Below, piece after piece: positions 22,628 to 34,299 of a DNA stretch of 64,000 nt. Source of the DNA: Salticus scenicus (taxonomy: Eukaryota; Arthropoda; Arachnida; Araneae; Salticidae); assembly GCA_963930645.1 (NCBI GenBank), contig OZ005648.1, positions 272,414,403-272,478,402 of the forward strand, in the 5' to 3' direction. Position numbers and translations under genes: made by a program. The notes under the pieces were generated by a model. It had not been told where the DNA came from, searched no databases, and was given only the letters and a program-made list of their open reading frames with translations. Positions within the stretch are counted from its first letter, which is position 1. Each line of letters begins with the position of its first letter.

Positions 22628-23446
22628 TAAAAAACAACCACACGACTTACATTACCCACTATTACACGTATTGTATACATGTTTTGAAGCTATTATATGC
22701 ATTTTTTTTGGAATTTTCCAGTAAGAGAAACTTGATACACGTATAAAAACATATAAAACAGAGTTTACATAGCGAATTAAAAAATAAGGGGAAAAATATC
22801 GATTTATTTTTTTAAACACCCATTTCCAAGATTTAAAATTGAACTACCTAATCAGGATGACCATTAAAATAATCCCGTAATACATGAGAAAGGGTATCTA
22901 AAATGGATTAATGAAACAATTTTCAAGAAAATCGTTAGATCCATTTTTGAGATACCAACTTTTACCAAAACTTGATATATACAGTTATTAACCGGAAACA
23001 ATAATTACATACAAAAGGATATTTAAAACTAAGTTAATATGGCGAGTTTGAAAAATAATCCGTACAGCCATTTTTAAAGGAACGCACTTGCGAGGCCTAA
23101 AATTGACCTCTTTATAGAGGACGCCTATCAATTTTCCTTAACTAACCAACTATATCATTCGAAAGGGCATCTAATAGAGTGTTTGTATAGAAACTTTGAA
23201 GAAAATCGTTTGAGCCGTTTTTGAGATACGGACGGTTTTCCAATTTTCTCCAAAATTTGTAAAATTCATCTGTATACCAGACCTGTACCATTCCACACAT
23301 ACACACACACTGATTAATTGACAAAAACTCCTTTTTTGGACTCAGGAGACCTTAAAACTTGTAAATCAGGTGAAAACTCGATATCGAATTTTTGGACCAA
23401 ATACAATACTTCCATTACCTACGGTAGTAGGGTTATGGAAGTAAAA
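22628..23446 (-). repeat. Hairpin-headed repeat, alpha family copy 1
   Basis: Minus orientation. 5' hairpin at 23409-23446 (CTTCCATAACCC loop with GGTAATGGAAG), then the AATTTTCGATATC-type block and the TTTACA...TTTTAAGG block. The 3' end at the low-coordinate side holds the arm GGTAATG and CGTGTGGTTG. The body carries the alpha phrase ATCGTTTGAGCCGTTTTTGA. Confidence 0.65.
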
Positions 23447-24719
23447 GCAGTTGATTCCAGAATCCAACTATACAGAAAAGCAATAGAATATAATAATATG
23501 ATTGAGGTGCGTATTGCGCAGGTCTTGCTTCAGCCAAGTTAGAAACTGTCTTTAGAGAGGGGCTGTGACAGCAGTTGTCACGCTTCACCATGGGATTTCA
23601 AAAGAGCCCCTTTCTAAAGGTTATTAGACAAATGCGAGGAATTAAAGAAATTCTGGTGTGTAGCAATTAACTTTTGTTACCCGTTACTCTGTAAATATTA
23701 TACAGATTTTGGGGGATAGTGTGCTCAGAAGATAATAAATAAAATTCAGCTAACCAAATGTCAAGCAATCTTCCTGTAGTAATGAACTGATTCGTGCATT
23801 ATAAAAGAGAATTTATAGAGCAAATTTAAAGAAAATCGGTAGAGCTGTTTTTTGAGACACAATTTTCTTGGATCTAAAAGCTGACCTACGTAATCAGGGT
23901 GGGTATTAATAAGTACAAAACTTTATATAAACATCATAAAATGTAATAACCTCTTCAAAGTTTTGTACTTATTACTTTAAAAGGCAAGCTCTGTGGTGCT
24001 TTCTTACTACATAGGGTGGGTATTAGTTTTCTTGCAGTAGTAACCAATAATAACCAAGTAATATATACGAAAAAAAAAAAAAATCTAAAAAGATATTTAT
24101 GTAGCAAATTTGAAGAATTTTTTTAGAGCCATTTTTGTGATACTATTTTCAGTCCCAGAGTTCTTCGGCATCCTCATCAATACAATGCATTATAGATTCT
24201 ACCCATATGTTTTAAATATATATATATATATTTCAAGTTAGCGTAAGTATTTTAAAATGGTTTTATAAATTAACTGGTACTACAAATGAATAATTAAATA
24301 TATATGCCATCAACTTAATATGTATGATGTTGGTATCATCATATATCTTTTAATTGATAAATTTTAAAACGATTTTGAAATTATGTTTATATATATATAC
24401 TCTGCTTGAAACACAGCTTTCATTTTCTATTACATTCTTTCTCACCATATTTGAACTATCAAATCTGAATCCTCCTGTATATCAGTAATTTTACGTGTTT
24501 TTAATAAATATTTTATATTTTTTCTAAGAAATACTATATTTTACTCTAGTGGGACCCCTGTAAACATTATTAAGCCGTACAGTTTATATGCATGTAAGGG
24601 TAATATCTGAAATTAAAAAACAGGTTTAAAATTATTTTTCATTAATCAAAATCTAACACTATCCCTTAATGCTATAGGCTATAATTAACTTTAGGGGGAA
24701 AAAATCGAAATTTTAATAT
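23447..24719. other. Alpha-type repeat fragments and AT-rich DNA
   Basis: Alpha-repeat phrases (for example AAAATCGGTAGAGCTG at 23832) continue to about 24150. It holds an inverted repeat at about 23550-23630 and a 104-bp insertion at 23909-24012. No gene. Confidence 0.5.
23909..24012. mobile_element. 104-bp hairpin insertion with 13-bp direct repeats
   Basis: Flanked by AGGGTGGGTATTA at 23896-23908 and 24013-24025. Its left part is a hairpin with about 17-bp arms (ATAAGTACAAAACTTT and complement). It interrupts an alpha-type repeat. Confidence 0.6.
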
Positions 24720-24724
24720 ACACC

Positions 24725-24945
24725 TAGTAGCCGAGCCCCAAGCAGTTCTCCGCTCAAAAGCTGGTAGACGGGAAGTGCCGGATTTGATTCTTGGTCGCTC
24801 TCGTTGACCTAGCCAATCGTAGTTTTTCGTGGTTTTCTCCGAAACTCGCGTAAATAGGCCAAGAGCCCTTAGAAAAACCTTCATGGATGGCGTCTTCCCT
24901 TAGGACCAGCTCCCTAGTCTAGACAATTGACCTTAAAATGAAAAC
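24725..24945 (+). mobile_element. tRNA-derived SINE, copy 1
   Basis: The head has TAGCCGAGCC...AAAGCTGGTAGACGG...GCCGGATTTGATTCTTGG, a decayed pol III A box/B box pair. The body has TCGTGGTTTTCTCCGAAACT, TAGGCCAAGAGCCC and AGTCTAGACAATTGACCTTA. Copies at 24955, 34697, 38050, 43205, 59003, 59235 and 61846. Confidence 0.75.
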
Positions 24946-24954
24946 TAACGCTTA

Positions 24955-25180
24955 CCAACAACCGAGCGGTTCTGCGCTTAAAGCTGGTAGATATGACGTG
25001 CCGTGTTCGATCTCAGGTCGAGCTCATCGGTCTAACCGTTCGGAGTTTTCCGTGGTTTTTTCCTAAACTTGCGTAAATATGGGCTAGGACCCCTTAGAAA
25101 GACCCCACGGAAGTCATTCCCCTCAGGTCTAGGACCCTAGTGCAGTCAATCGGACTTAATTCCCACAACCCAAACACTAA
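24955..25180 (+). mobile_element. tRNA-derived SINE, copy 2
   Basis: CCGAGCGGTTCTGCGCTTAA (A-box region), then GTGTTCGATCTCAGG (B box, GTTCGA core) about 40 bases on. The shared body is CGTGGTTTTTTCCTAAACTT, CCCCTTAGAAAGACCCC and AGTGCAGTCAATCGGACTTA. Confidence 0.8.
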
Positions 25181-25255
25181 CATCCTTAAAATAGATCCCC
25201 AAGCATGGCATCATTTTACTATGCCGGTATCCCTAATGTAGACAATTAGCCTTAA

Positions 25256-26770
25256 GAGGATACTTCACCTAATTTTATCGGCAGTTTAACGCTATTCTAT
25301 GGAGAAACTTGTTTTAGAAATTGCTCATTACCTAATGTAATTTTTTCTTTTTTCTCAATTCTATTTTCGCTTATAGAAAATTCCCAACCGATAAAATGTT
25401 TCTCTTTTTACTTTCTCTTACCCATAATGTAGAGAAAGTATTGTTTTTGTGTCAAATTTTTGAAAGTGAGTTTTTGTTATATTTACACGTTTTGAAGTTC
25501 CCTAAATCCGAAAATCATGTTTTTAGCGGTTGGTCTGTGTGTATGTGTCGGTGTGTCTGTCTGTTATCAGCATATCTCAAGAACGAATAGTAGCAGAAAG
25601 CCCAAACTTGGTATTCTAAATGTGTATTATATAGGGATGCTACACTAAGCTTTTCGTTGAAATGAAGCCAACGGTTCGTGTACAGGAACACCCAAGAGAA
25701 TTCAAATACATTACGTCTATGGAGAAAATTGCAGGTAACTAGAATTTAACTTCTATAGACTAGACTGCACTAAACCAAATGAAACGAATATATGTTTTTT
25801 ATATCCGTAAAAACATGTTTCACATGTAGAATATGGTAGGGAAAACATTCACTGTTGGTTTACAGGGCTACACAAAAGAACTAGATTATAGTTGAAAATG
25901 GATGGAAGTGTACTTCAGGTTGTGCCGCGTATTATTTCTATAAGATTATATTTAGGTGCACCATGTGGTCTGTACATTATCTTCAAAAGATATACAGAAC
26001 TGCCAACATTTAAGCAATATTATATATATATATATATGTGTGTATATTTTTTAATTGTTAGTGGAAGTGCTTTACTATAATATTTTGCCATGTCCAGGAA
26101 AGCTGTTCAGGAATTGAACTAAATTCCTCATAGACATGGTAAATAATGTATGTTTTTAAGCTAAATATTCATCGCTTGTTTTTCGCATATTTACACGTTT
26201 TAAGGCTTCCTGATTACAAAAATCAAGTTTTTAACGTTTGATCTTTGTCTGTATCTGTTAGAGTAATTTAAAAACGAACAATTTCAGGAGATCCAAAAAT
26301 TGTACTTTGAAGTTAATATAAATTTGCTGCTGGAAAAGTTTGATCAAGACTGGTAAGTTTCAAGGAATGCTGCGTGTAACAGTTGTCTGAATAATTTCTG
26401 TATAAAAATGTAGGTGTAGTAATGAAACGGGATGTTGAGGAGGGCAGTAGCCCCCTCACACAGAACTAATTATTATATAAAACTCTTCCGAAATCTAATT
26501 TGAATTTTCTAACATAGGTTTATTTAACAGTACTCGTTAGCTTACCCCTTAATCTCCAACCTTTATTTATAAAATTAAATTTCAGGATAAGAGAAAATCG
26601 TGTGAGTGACACACCAGATTATTCAAATATTGGTTTTGTTAATTTTTAATCTTTTGTTTTAAAGCTGTAAAGTGCGATAAATTAACTAAGACCCATTTTT
26701 TGCATTTCATGGCTTTTTGGAAAACGAGAAACATTTTAACAGTTGTGAATTTTTTTAATATAGAAATAGA

Positions 26771-26806
<36 letters not shown>

Positions 26807-26884
26807 TAATGAATAGTTTATAAAACAACATGTTTCTCTCCATAGATGATGTTAGAATGTCGATCAAATAAGCTGAAGTACCCC
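25256..26884. mobile_element. Fold-back MITE, TTAA-flanked, copy 3 (split)
   Basis: Left arm from TTAA (25252-25255), GAGGATACTTCACC to ACCGATAAAATGTTTCTC. Right arm from about 26711 (GAGAAACATTTTAACAGTTG) to GAAGTACCCC, followed by CTAA, a one-base change from TTAA. Between the arms sits the beta repeat at 25404-26623. Confidence 0.75.
25404..26623 (+). repeat. Hairpin-headed repeat, beta family copy 2
   Basis: The intact 5' hairpin is ACTTTCTCTTACCC...GTAGAGAAAGTATTG. It is followed by TATTTACACGTTTTGAAG, a GTCTGTGTGTATGTG microsatellite, CATATCTCAAGAACGAA and a core matching 8460-8620 and 9080-9290. The 3' end has the arm GGATAAGAGAAAAT, hairpin GTGTG...CACAC and CCAGATTATT. An internal second block (26185-26300) suggests core duplication. 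Confidence 0.8.
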
Positions 26885-26970
26885 CTAACCTAAACATCAT
26901 CATCAAAATTTCAATAATTTAATTTAAAATCTCATAATCGCTATTAAATATTAAAATTCAAGCCTATGTC

Positions 26971-27001
<31 letters not shown>

Positions 27002-27023
27002 CGTTCATTTTTATATATTTACT

Positions 27024-27130
27024 AGCAGGCTTTGCCCGCTTCGCTGGTCAGTATATTTAAGTGATTTCTTTTTAACTGAATTATTGAAATTTTTCAATAA
27101 ATATATTTCGATTGCCAACTATTTTCGTCA
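27024..27130 (+). mobile_element. Retroelement 5' end, same family as 21391
   Basis: CTAGCAGGCTTTGCCCGCTT and CGCTGGTCAGTATATTTAA match the start of 21391-22385. Where this copy ends is unclear; family-like 3' ends appear at about 29188 and 29826. Confidence 0.45.
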
Positions 27131-27771
27131 CAGCTTTAGAATGGGACCTCCTTGGCGATATTAAATATTTTTTGAACTTCTCGAAAACGAACTCTTGAAA
27201 ACGAATATTCTCGAAAACAGTCCAATAGTAAAGTTAATTCTTCGAATATTCTGGAAACAGTTGAAGCTGTTACTCGTGCAGCAAAAATCACTATTTGATG
27301 AATGTTCTGGAACAGTTTAAAAAACAGCCACTTGCTTCACAGGAGTAAAGCAAATAGCATCAAATACTCCAGAGCAGAAATCTTCGCTCTCTAAGGAAAA
27401 TGTCCAGTCGCTTAAAGCTCAATCCCTAAAGTGCAATCACTCAGAATAGGTCTCTGAATAACTCTGAATCTCAGTGACTACATACTCTCTCGCAGAAATC
27501 AACTCACCCTTATTTATATAACGCTTGGCGATGATTCCATCGAGAATGCCATGGAAAGCTCGAGATCTATGCTCCCCTGCGTTGGAGAGCTTCGAAAATT
27601 CGGGAGCCCTCTAAACTACCATTTTTCACCAAATTTGGTCGCCCACTCACAAATTTTGTCTTTAAGGCTGACCCCACTGAAATTGAATGAACTGCTTCCA
27701 CTTTGCCTGTAAAACTGCTTTCGTTGCAACAGTACAATTGATGCAGGGCAAAGAATTAATCCCTTATAACA
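27131..27771 (-). mobile_element. Probable solo LTR
   Basis: The minus strand begins TGTTATAAGGGATTAATTC at 27771 and holds TATATAAATAAGGG at about 27507-27520 with a downstream GAGTTG. No flanking coding sequence. The left end is not identified. Content resembles the gypsy LTR at 6638 in layout only. Confidence 0.4.
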
Positions 27772-28359
27772 ATATACTATGAACACTATTTTCTGCCTCA
27801 TTTTAGACAAGTAATGTTTTTATGGTTATATATCTCTCCCATTAAACGTATTTTTATTTATTTATTTGAATAGTATTAATTTGAATTAATCAAATATTTC
27901 TACCCGACGGCTTACAAGTGCAATCACACACAGCAGCTCATTTATTTCTATGCTAAATTAGCGTAGTGACTGGTGTATGAAAAATAAATAAATTAAACAT
28001 TATCGTGCTACACAACTTTATTAAATTTCTCCCTTGGCGGCTTTTGAATTTTTAACGCCATATTATCGATGGCTTCTTCTTCTTCTTCTTCTTTTTCTTA
28101 ATTTCTTGTATAAAAAGGGGAACCCTATTTTGCTGACACTTTTAACGGACACATTTTCGTCAATTTATAAGAATTCTTCATATTCTGTTTATATTTTTAA
28201 TGGTTTTTATACTTAAAATAGTGCTTGCTGAAATAAATTTTCCATTTTAAAACTGCATTTCCCCCCCCCTATAAAATTATCTACTGACAATCAGATAAAA
28301 ATAGATCATTTGTGTGTCTACTATTGCGGTTTATTTCTTTTTTCTTTTTGTAATACAGT
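27772..28359. other. AT-rich intergenic DNA
   Basis: No gene recognised. TTC repeat at 28077-28095, C-run at 28260-28269. Confidence 0.5.
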
Positions 28360-28360
28360 G

Positions 28361-28590
28361 CGGCCACATATCCTAAAACTAGCAGTAAGGACGCGTCCAA
28401 AATGTTGGAGGGATGCCAGCATGACCGACGGTTTGAAATTTGGAAAACATCAGTAATTCCGCGTTCTGTTATTGCTCATCTTCTCTGAGTCAGATGACTG
28501 TCACCCCTATTTTAGCATTGGACTCGTTGAGTTAGCACTTGAGCAGATGCTTCCATGGTTTCATGAAATGTGGTCAAAGAATATTTTATA
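28361..28590 (+). repeat. 225-bp dispersed repeat, copy 1
   Basis: Begins CAGTGCGGCCACATATCCTA after TA and ends GAAATGTGGTCAAAGAATA. Copies at 42556-42770 and, diverged, 48325-48520. The CAGTGCGGCCAC start looks Tc1/mariner-like, but no matching inverted end is seen. Confidence 0.6.
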
Positions 28591-28799
28591 ATTTATTTAT
28601 ATTTTTGATGCGCTACTGAGATTAAAATGGGCTGTTGCTAAATTAAACTTCTTGGCGAAAAACATTCGGTGTATTTCAACATCAAAATTTAAAAAATCGC
28701 CCCGTAGGATCTATAAATAAAACTGATAAAATAAATTTATAGTTCATAGAGTTTATTGTAGTAAAGAAACGCTACGCAGTCGAATGTGACGTCATGGGC

Positions 28800-29640
28800 A
28801 GTTTTTTTTTTTTTTTTTTTTAATAACAACTTGACTGTAAAAATATAAAAAAAATAGTAGTTAAAAAAAATTTCATTTTAGAACTATATGTAATAATATC
28901 ATAAAGTGTATTAGCACTTAATCAATGTGCATAAAATTTAAAATTTTCAAAATGATAATGACGTCAACTGTTCAGAGATGCACAATTTAATATTTTGTAT
29001 TTTTTTTTTTTTTTTTTTTTTTATTGTTCACGTTTAAGTAAACGTATTTATTATCCTGTCGAAAAAAAAAATGAATTCCCAATTTTTTATTTTATTTTAT
29101 TTATTTATTTGGCAACACTTAAATTATGGATAAAATTTAAATGGCTATCCACACACACACGCAAACACTGCCTTTTATATATATAAAGATAACAACTTGA
29201 CTATAAAAAAATAAAAAATAGTAGTTAAAAAAATAAAATCGTTTTAGAACAATAGAGTTCTAACAGATGACTTCATGAGCATGTTTGCTGAGGGACAGTT
29301 GACCCCACTGACCCATTTTATCATAGCGGAATAGTGTTACAAATTTATTGTAACACAGTGTTGTAAATGTATTTGTAAAAGCATAAAAAAATTCGACTAC
29401 TACGCTTCCAAAGGCATAGAAAAATTAGCATTGTCCTTATCAGCAAAGTACGGTTGCTAAGAATAAAGTCACGTGGTTGTTAGAACTCTATATGTAACAA
29501 TATCATAAAGTATATTAGCACTTTATCAATGTGCATAAAATTAAAAATTTTCAACATGATAATGACGTCAACTTTTCAGAGATGCATAATTTAATATTTT
29601 GTATTTTTTTTTATTGTTCAAGTAAACGTATTTATTATTA
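28800..29640. repeat. Direct duplication, about 240-bp unit
   Basis: 28825-29060 and 29190-29640 are copies: ATAACAACTTGACT, AATAGTAGTTAAAAAAA, TAATGACGTCAACT, CAGAGATGCA. The second copy is split by the MITE at 29255-29488. A retroelement-like end (CACACACACACGCAAACACT then TATATATAAAGATA) lies between them at about 29150-29188. Confidence 0.7.
29255..29488. mobile_element. 234-bp MITE with GAGTTCTAACA ends
   Basis: Ends GAGTTCTAACA and its exact complement, with TA on both sides. The undisturbed sister copy (TTAGAACTATATGTAA at about 28879) shows the empty site. Confidence 0.75.
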
Positions 29641-29659
29641 CCGTTCATATTTTAATTAA

Positions 29660-29827
29660 TTAAAAGAAAATAAATCAAAAATTCGAAAATCGGGCTTCGA
29701 GGTGCACAAGGACCTCGAAACACGTGAGTGTCCGAGCTACCGTCTTTGCGCTACGCTGTCCACACACACACAAACATTGACACACTACAGACACACACAC
29801 AAACATTGTTTTTTATATATATATAAA
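29660..29827 (+). mobile_element. RTE-like retroelement 3' end
   Basis: GAGGTGCACAAGGACCTCGAAACAC, then a CACACACAAACATTG run and TATATATATAAA. It matches the layout and wording of 22245-22385. No coding sequence. Confidence 0.4.
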
Positions 29828-31100
29828 TTTTTACTTTCTTCTGTATTCAATAGCAGAAAGTATTGGTTCATAAAAATTTTCGACTTCCGGTTTTCTATGG
29901 ATTTACACGTTTTGAGAGGTCCAGAATACGGTTTGACCATTTTTAGAAAATGGTCTGACTGCGTGTGTATGGCAAATATATTGTGGCGATTGTATCTCAG
30001 GAACCAGAGCACAGAATTATATAAAAATTTATCGATGCACTTTGACATAAATTTGTGTCCATCTTTTTTTTTTTTTTTTTTTTATGCTAATCACTCAACT
30101 GTCCCTGTCAGACAGCGATTTCCTCAATTCCAGGGAAGGCTATATCTCAAGAACTACTACACGAAATTGCATATAAATTTATGTGCAGATGCGCCTTGAT
30201 ATAAGTTAGTGGCTATCGACTTTTGGTGCCAATCGCAAAACTGGTAGCTCTGCTATACATGCGCAATTTCAGCGAAGGCTATATCTCAGAAACTACTACA
30301 CGGAATTGCATATCAATTTATATGTAGATGCAGGTAGACATAAATTAGTTTATGTCAACTTTTGGTGCCAATCTCTCAACAGGTGGCGCTTCTCTACAAT
30401 GATATCTGTGATTTAAGGGAAGGGTATATCTCAGGTTCTATTGCGTATAATCGATCAAGATATATGAAAAGGCCATTATCAGGGGTGAAACTTCCTAACG
30501 TGTCAAAACTCTGAAAACTGCTACTTACATGCAAATCAAGGAGACTTATTAATTATATACCGTATGGCTGTCTATAAATAATGGTATTTTGAGAATTTTT
30601 AATACATTATAAGGCAAATTAAACATTTACATTTAAACATTTTGACAAAAACAAAATAATTTATCATGGAATTCAGTCACAGTAAAATCTTCAAAAACCC
30701 TGAATTCAAGGGTAGCCTCTGAAAAGTTTCATCCCTACATTATGAGACATTATACTGATTAAACTGGGTGAATATAAGTGGGGCTGAGATATACTGCAAT
30801 TTTATCCCAAAATGGGAAGAATGTCATCTGCACCGCAAAAATTCACTTCCGTTGGATATTTAGTATAATACCTTTCTCGGATGAAAATCGTCTGCATTCA
30901 TAAAGGATATAAAAAACAAAATAATAATAATAATATGGTGTGAAACAACCACCCGACTTCCATTACCCACTATTGCACGGATGATATGCACTTTTTGGAG
31001 ATCAGAAAACATAAAATGGAACTAATGAAATAGACAACTGAAAATTTTCTGGTAAGAGAAATTTAATACACGTGTAAAGACATATAAAACAAAATTTACA

Positions 31101-31135
<35 letters not shown>

Positions 31136-31943
31136 AAGTTCTGTGATCTAAAATTGATCTATCTGATCAAGATGACTATTAATTTTCCTGTGATAACCAA
31201 GTAAAGCATGAGAAAGGATATCGAAAATGGGTTTATGAAGCAATTTTCGAGGTAATCGTTAGAGCCGTTTTTGAGATACCCACTTTTACCAACGCTTGGC
31301 ATGATTATTGTTGACTAGAAAACAACAATTACATGCAAAATGATATTTAAAATATGGTTAAATGGAAAGTTTGAAAAAAATTCATGCAGCCGTTTTGAAA
31401 GGAATGCACTTGCAGGACCTGAAATTAAGCTATTTATACAGGACACCTATTAATTTTTCTGAACTAACCAACTATATCTTTCGAAAGGACATCTAATAGC
31501 GTGTTTTACAACAGTTTTGAAGAAAATCGTTAGTGCCATTTTTGAGATACGGACTTACAGCCCGACTTCCGGTTTCGAATATCCCACTTCCAGTTTTCCA
31601 ATTTTCACTAAAATTCGGAAAGTTCATCTGTTCACCAGACCTGATTTAATTCTAAAGTTTCGTAGTTCTATCTTTATTAGTTTCCGAGATATAATAGCCG
31701 GAAGATTTCCCACATACATACGCACACATACATATTGACCAATTGCCAAAAACCACTTTTTTGGACTCAGAAGACCTTAAAACATGTAAATCAATTGAAA
31801 TCTCGATATCGAATTTCTGGACAGAATGCAATTCTTCCATTACCTATGTAGGGTAACGGAAGTAATAACAAATGATTTTTACTGCGTGAATTTGTATAGG
31901 AAAATATAGAAGAATGTTTCCGTGATGGCCACAACATGCTAGT
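29828..31943 (+). repeat. Hairpin-headed repeat, gamma family, full length with nested alpha copy
   Basis: 5' hairpin ACTTTCTTCTGT...AGCAGAAAGTATTG, then AAAATTTTCGACTTCCGG, ATGGATTTACACGTTTTGAG and a core of about 130-bp units with CAGGTGGCGCTTCTCTACAA. The 3' end has ATATAGAAGAATGT, a hairpin region and CATGCTAGT. The alpha repeat at 30936-31866 is inserted just before the 3' end. Confidence 0.75.
30936..31866 (-). repeat. Hairpin-headed repeat, alpha family copy 2 (nested)
   Basis: Minus orientation. 5' hairpin at about 31834-31864 (TTCCATTACC...GGGTAACGGAA). The 3' end on the low side reads, in plus, TGGTGTGAAACAACCACCCG. The body holds ATCGTTAGAGCCGTTTTTGA and a CACATACATACGCACACATA microsatellite. 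Confidence 0.8.
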
Positions 31944-32125
31944 TTTATTTTTATTAATTAATTAGTTTATTTTTTCATATGAAAAGAAATATATTTTCAC
32001 GTGAATAAATAATAAAACTAATATAAAGCTAAGTCAAAAATTAAATTTGCACGGTATTAAATTGACATAATTTTAGCTTCAAAATCAAACCTCATAACAG
32101 CCATGAAATAAAAAGAAAAAAAAAA

Positions 32126-33066
32126 ATCTGGTGTGAAACAACCACACGACTTCCATTACCCACTATTACACATATTATATGCATTTTTTTGGAGATAATG
32201 TGATCAGAAGATATAAAAGTGACCTAAAGAAATAGAAACCTAACATTTTTGTAGTAAAATAAACTTTATACACATGTAAAGACATATAAAACGAAGCTTA
32301 CACATAGCGAGGTAAAAAATAAGAAAAAAAAATGGTAGAGTTATTTTTTGAAACACCAATTTTCGAGATCTACCTGAACTTCTGACCTACCTAAACAGGG
32401 TAGCTGTTAATTTACCTCAAATAACTACGTGATACATAAGAAAGAAATGGATTTTTACAACAATTTTCAAGAAAATCGTTAGAGCCGTTTTTGAGATATC
32501 AACTTTTACCAAAACTCAATTATTGACAGGAAAACAATAATTGCATACAAAATCATATTTAAAAGTGAGTTAATATGGCAAGTTTGAAAAAAATCCGTAC
32601 AGCCGTTTTTAAAGGAACTCCCTTGTGAGACCTGAAATTGAGCTATTTATACAGGACGCCTATCAATTTTCCTGAACTAACCAATTATATCATTCGAAAG
32701 GACATCTAATAGAGTGTTTATATAGCAAATTTGAAGAAAGAGCTGTTTTTGAGTTACGGACTTACAGTCCCACTTCCGGTTTCCGATGTTCCACTGCCTG
32801 TTTTTCAATTTTCACCAAAATATGGAAAATTCATCTGTACACCAGACTTGTTTCAATTCTAAAGTTTCGTAGTTCTATCTTTATTAGTTTCCGAGCTATA
32901 ATAGCCAGAAGATTCTCCACATACACACACACTGACCAATTGCCAAAAACAACTTTTTTTGGACTCAGGGGACCTTAAAACGTGTAAATCCTGTGAAATC
33001 TCGATATCGAATAGACCAAATACAATATTTCCATTACCTACGGTAGTAGGGTAATGGAAGTAAAAA
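32126..33066 (-). repeat. Hairpin-headed repeat, alpha family copy 3
   Basis: Clean boundaries: low side ATCTGGTGTGAAACAACCAC (3' end CCAGAT preceded by a GTGTG/CACAC hairpin); high side hairpin TTCCATTACCTACGGTAGTA...GGGTAATGGAA at about 33029-33060. The conserved block reads TTTACACGTTTTAAGG on the minus strand. Confidence 0.85.
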
Positions 33067-33167
33067 TTAAAAATGAAGCTAAAACAAATAAAAAAACAAT
33101 TTTTACTTTTTTTTTTTTTTTTGACATGAAAAGAAATATATTAAGTGAATAATAAAACTAATAGAAA

Positions 33168-33522
33168 ATTTAATAGAAGAAAGTATTGCATTCGAAAAAA
33201 TTTTTATTTCCGGTTTTCAATGGATTTACACGTTTGAAGATGCCCAGTACACGATTAGACCATTGTTTGGAAATGGGTGTCTGAGTGTGTGATAAAAATT
33301 TTGTGCCCTTTGTATCGTAGGAATTACTGCACATAATTTTATATAAATTTATATGTAGTTGTACCTTGACATAAATAAGTGGTTATCGAGTTTTGTTACA
33401 AATCAAGCAACAGGTGGCGCTACTACAATGCAATTTCTATGGAGACTATATTCCAGGTTCTATATGCACACAATCATTTCCTAGTTTACTACTGCTATAT
33501 AATGTTAATAATTCATAAGTGT
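33168..33522 (+). repeat. Gamma family fragment
   Basis: AATAGAAGAAAGTATTGCATTC keeps the 3' half of the hairpin. Then TTCCGGTTTTCAATGGATTT, ACACGTTTGAAG and one GGTGGCGCTACTACAATG unit. It runs into the hAT element at 33531. Confidence 0.65.
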
Positions 33523-33530
33523 TATATAAT

Positions 33531-34127
33531 CGGGGCTCCAGGAATTGGGAAAAAAACTGGTCGCCAGGAAAAAATTTTTGGTAACCAGTAAAAAAAAAAA
33601 CTGTCTTTATTTATTTATTTTCAGTTTTGCAATTTACTTGAATATAGAAATTAAAATTATGTGTATAAAAATCAAACATTAAATAGGACTAGATTATACA
33701 TCAGGAAACACCTGTTTAAACTTAACATCCTCAAACCGGTTGTATTATTTTCTCTAAAACAATACCCCGTTGCCATCGACAGTTCATTACACTGGTCTGG
33801 TGGTGCAACAATTCAGCACTAGGTCGCAAAGTGAGCGGTGTAAACGATTCAACTCCGGGTTGTTAAACATGCATAGTGGGACACGGCGTAAATTCCCTAT
33901 CGGTATATCCGTTCAACATGACGGAGTGCGAAACTATCACAGATAGCCATAAGTCGCTGCTTTCCTACTTGTTTCTTACATGAATTGATACTACACTGTA
34001 GTTTAGCACAGGTTTCGGCATTCGATTCTAGGCCCATTTAAAAAAAAAAAGGCTGAGTTTTCGTTGAAAAGATAATATATATATTGGTCGCCACTGGCGA
34101 CCAAGCTATCGCATTTCATGAGTCCTG
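33531..34127. mobile_element. Non-autonomous hAT element
   Basis: The ends CGGGGCTCC and CATGAGTCCTG invert to the CAGGGNCTC-type hAT end. Flanking 8-mers TATATAAT (33523-33530) and TTTATAAT (34128-34135) differ at one base, as expected for an old 8-bp duplication. Inside the right end is a perfect hairpin TTGGTCGCCA/TGGCGACCAA. No transposase frame. Confidence 0.6.
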
Positions 34128-34299
34128 TTTATAATCATTTGTTAAATTCCCTAAATAACTCTCATGATGTCATTTATATGAAATTTTGTCTTATATTGTC
34201 AGATTAAAAACATTATAATTTAAATATAATAAATTATTGGGTGATTTCCAAAAACAGAATATCACTATGAATTTTTATATATGTATATAATATAGGTCA

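Noticed and set aside
28361..28590. Mariner/Tc1 element identity for the 225-bp repeat
   Set aside because: TA-CAGT start is suggestive, but no inverted right end and no transposase similarity were found, so it is listed only as a repeat.
29702..30199. 165-codon plus ORF
   Set aside because: Spans the end of an RTE-like repeat, CA-rich DNA and a gamma repeat head; a composite of unrelated repeats.
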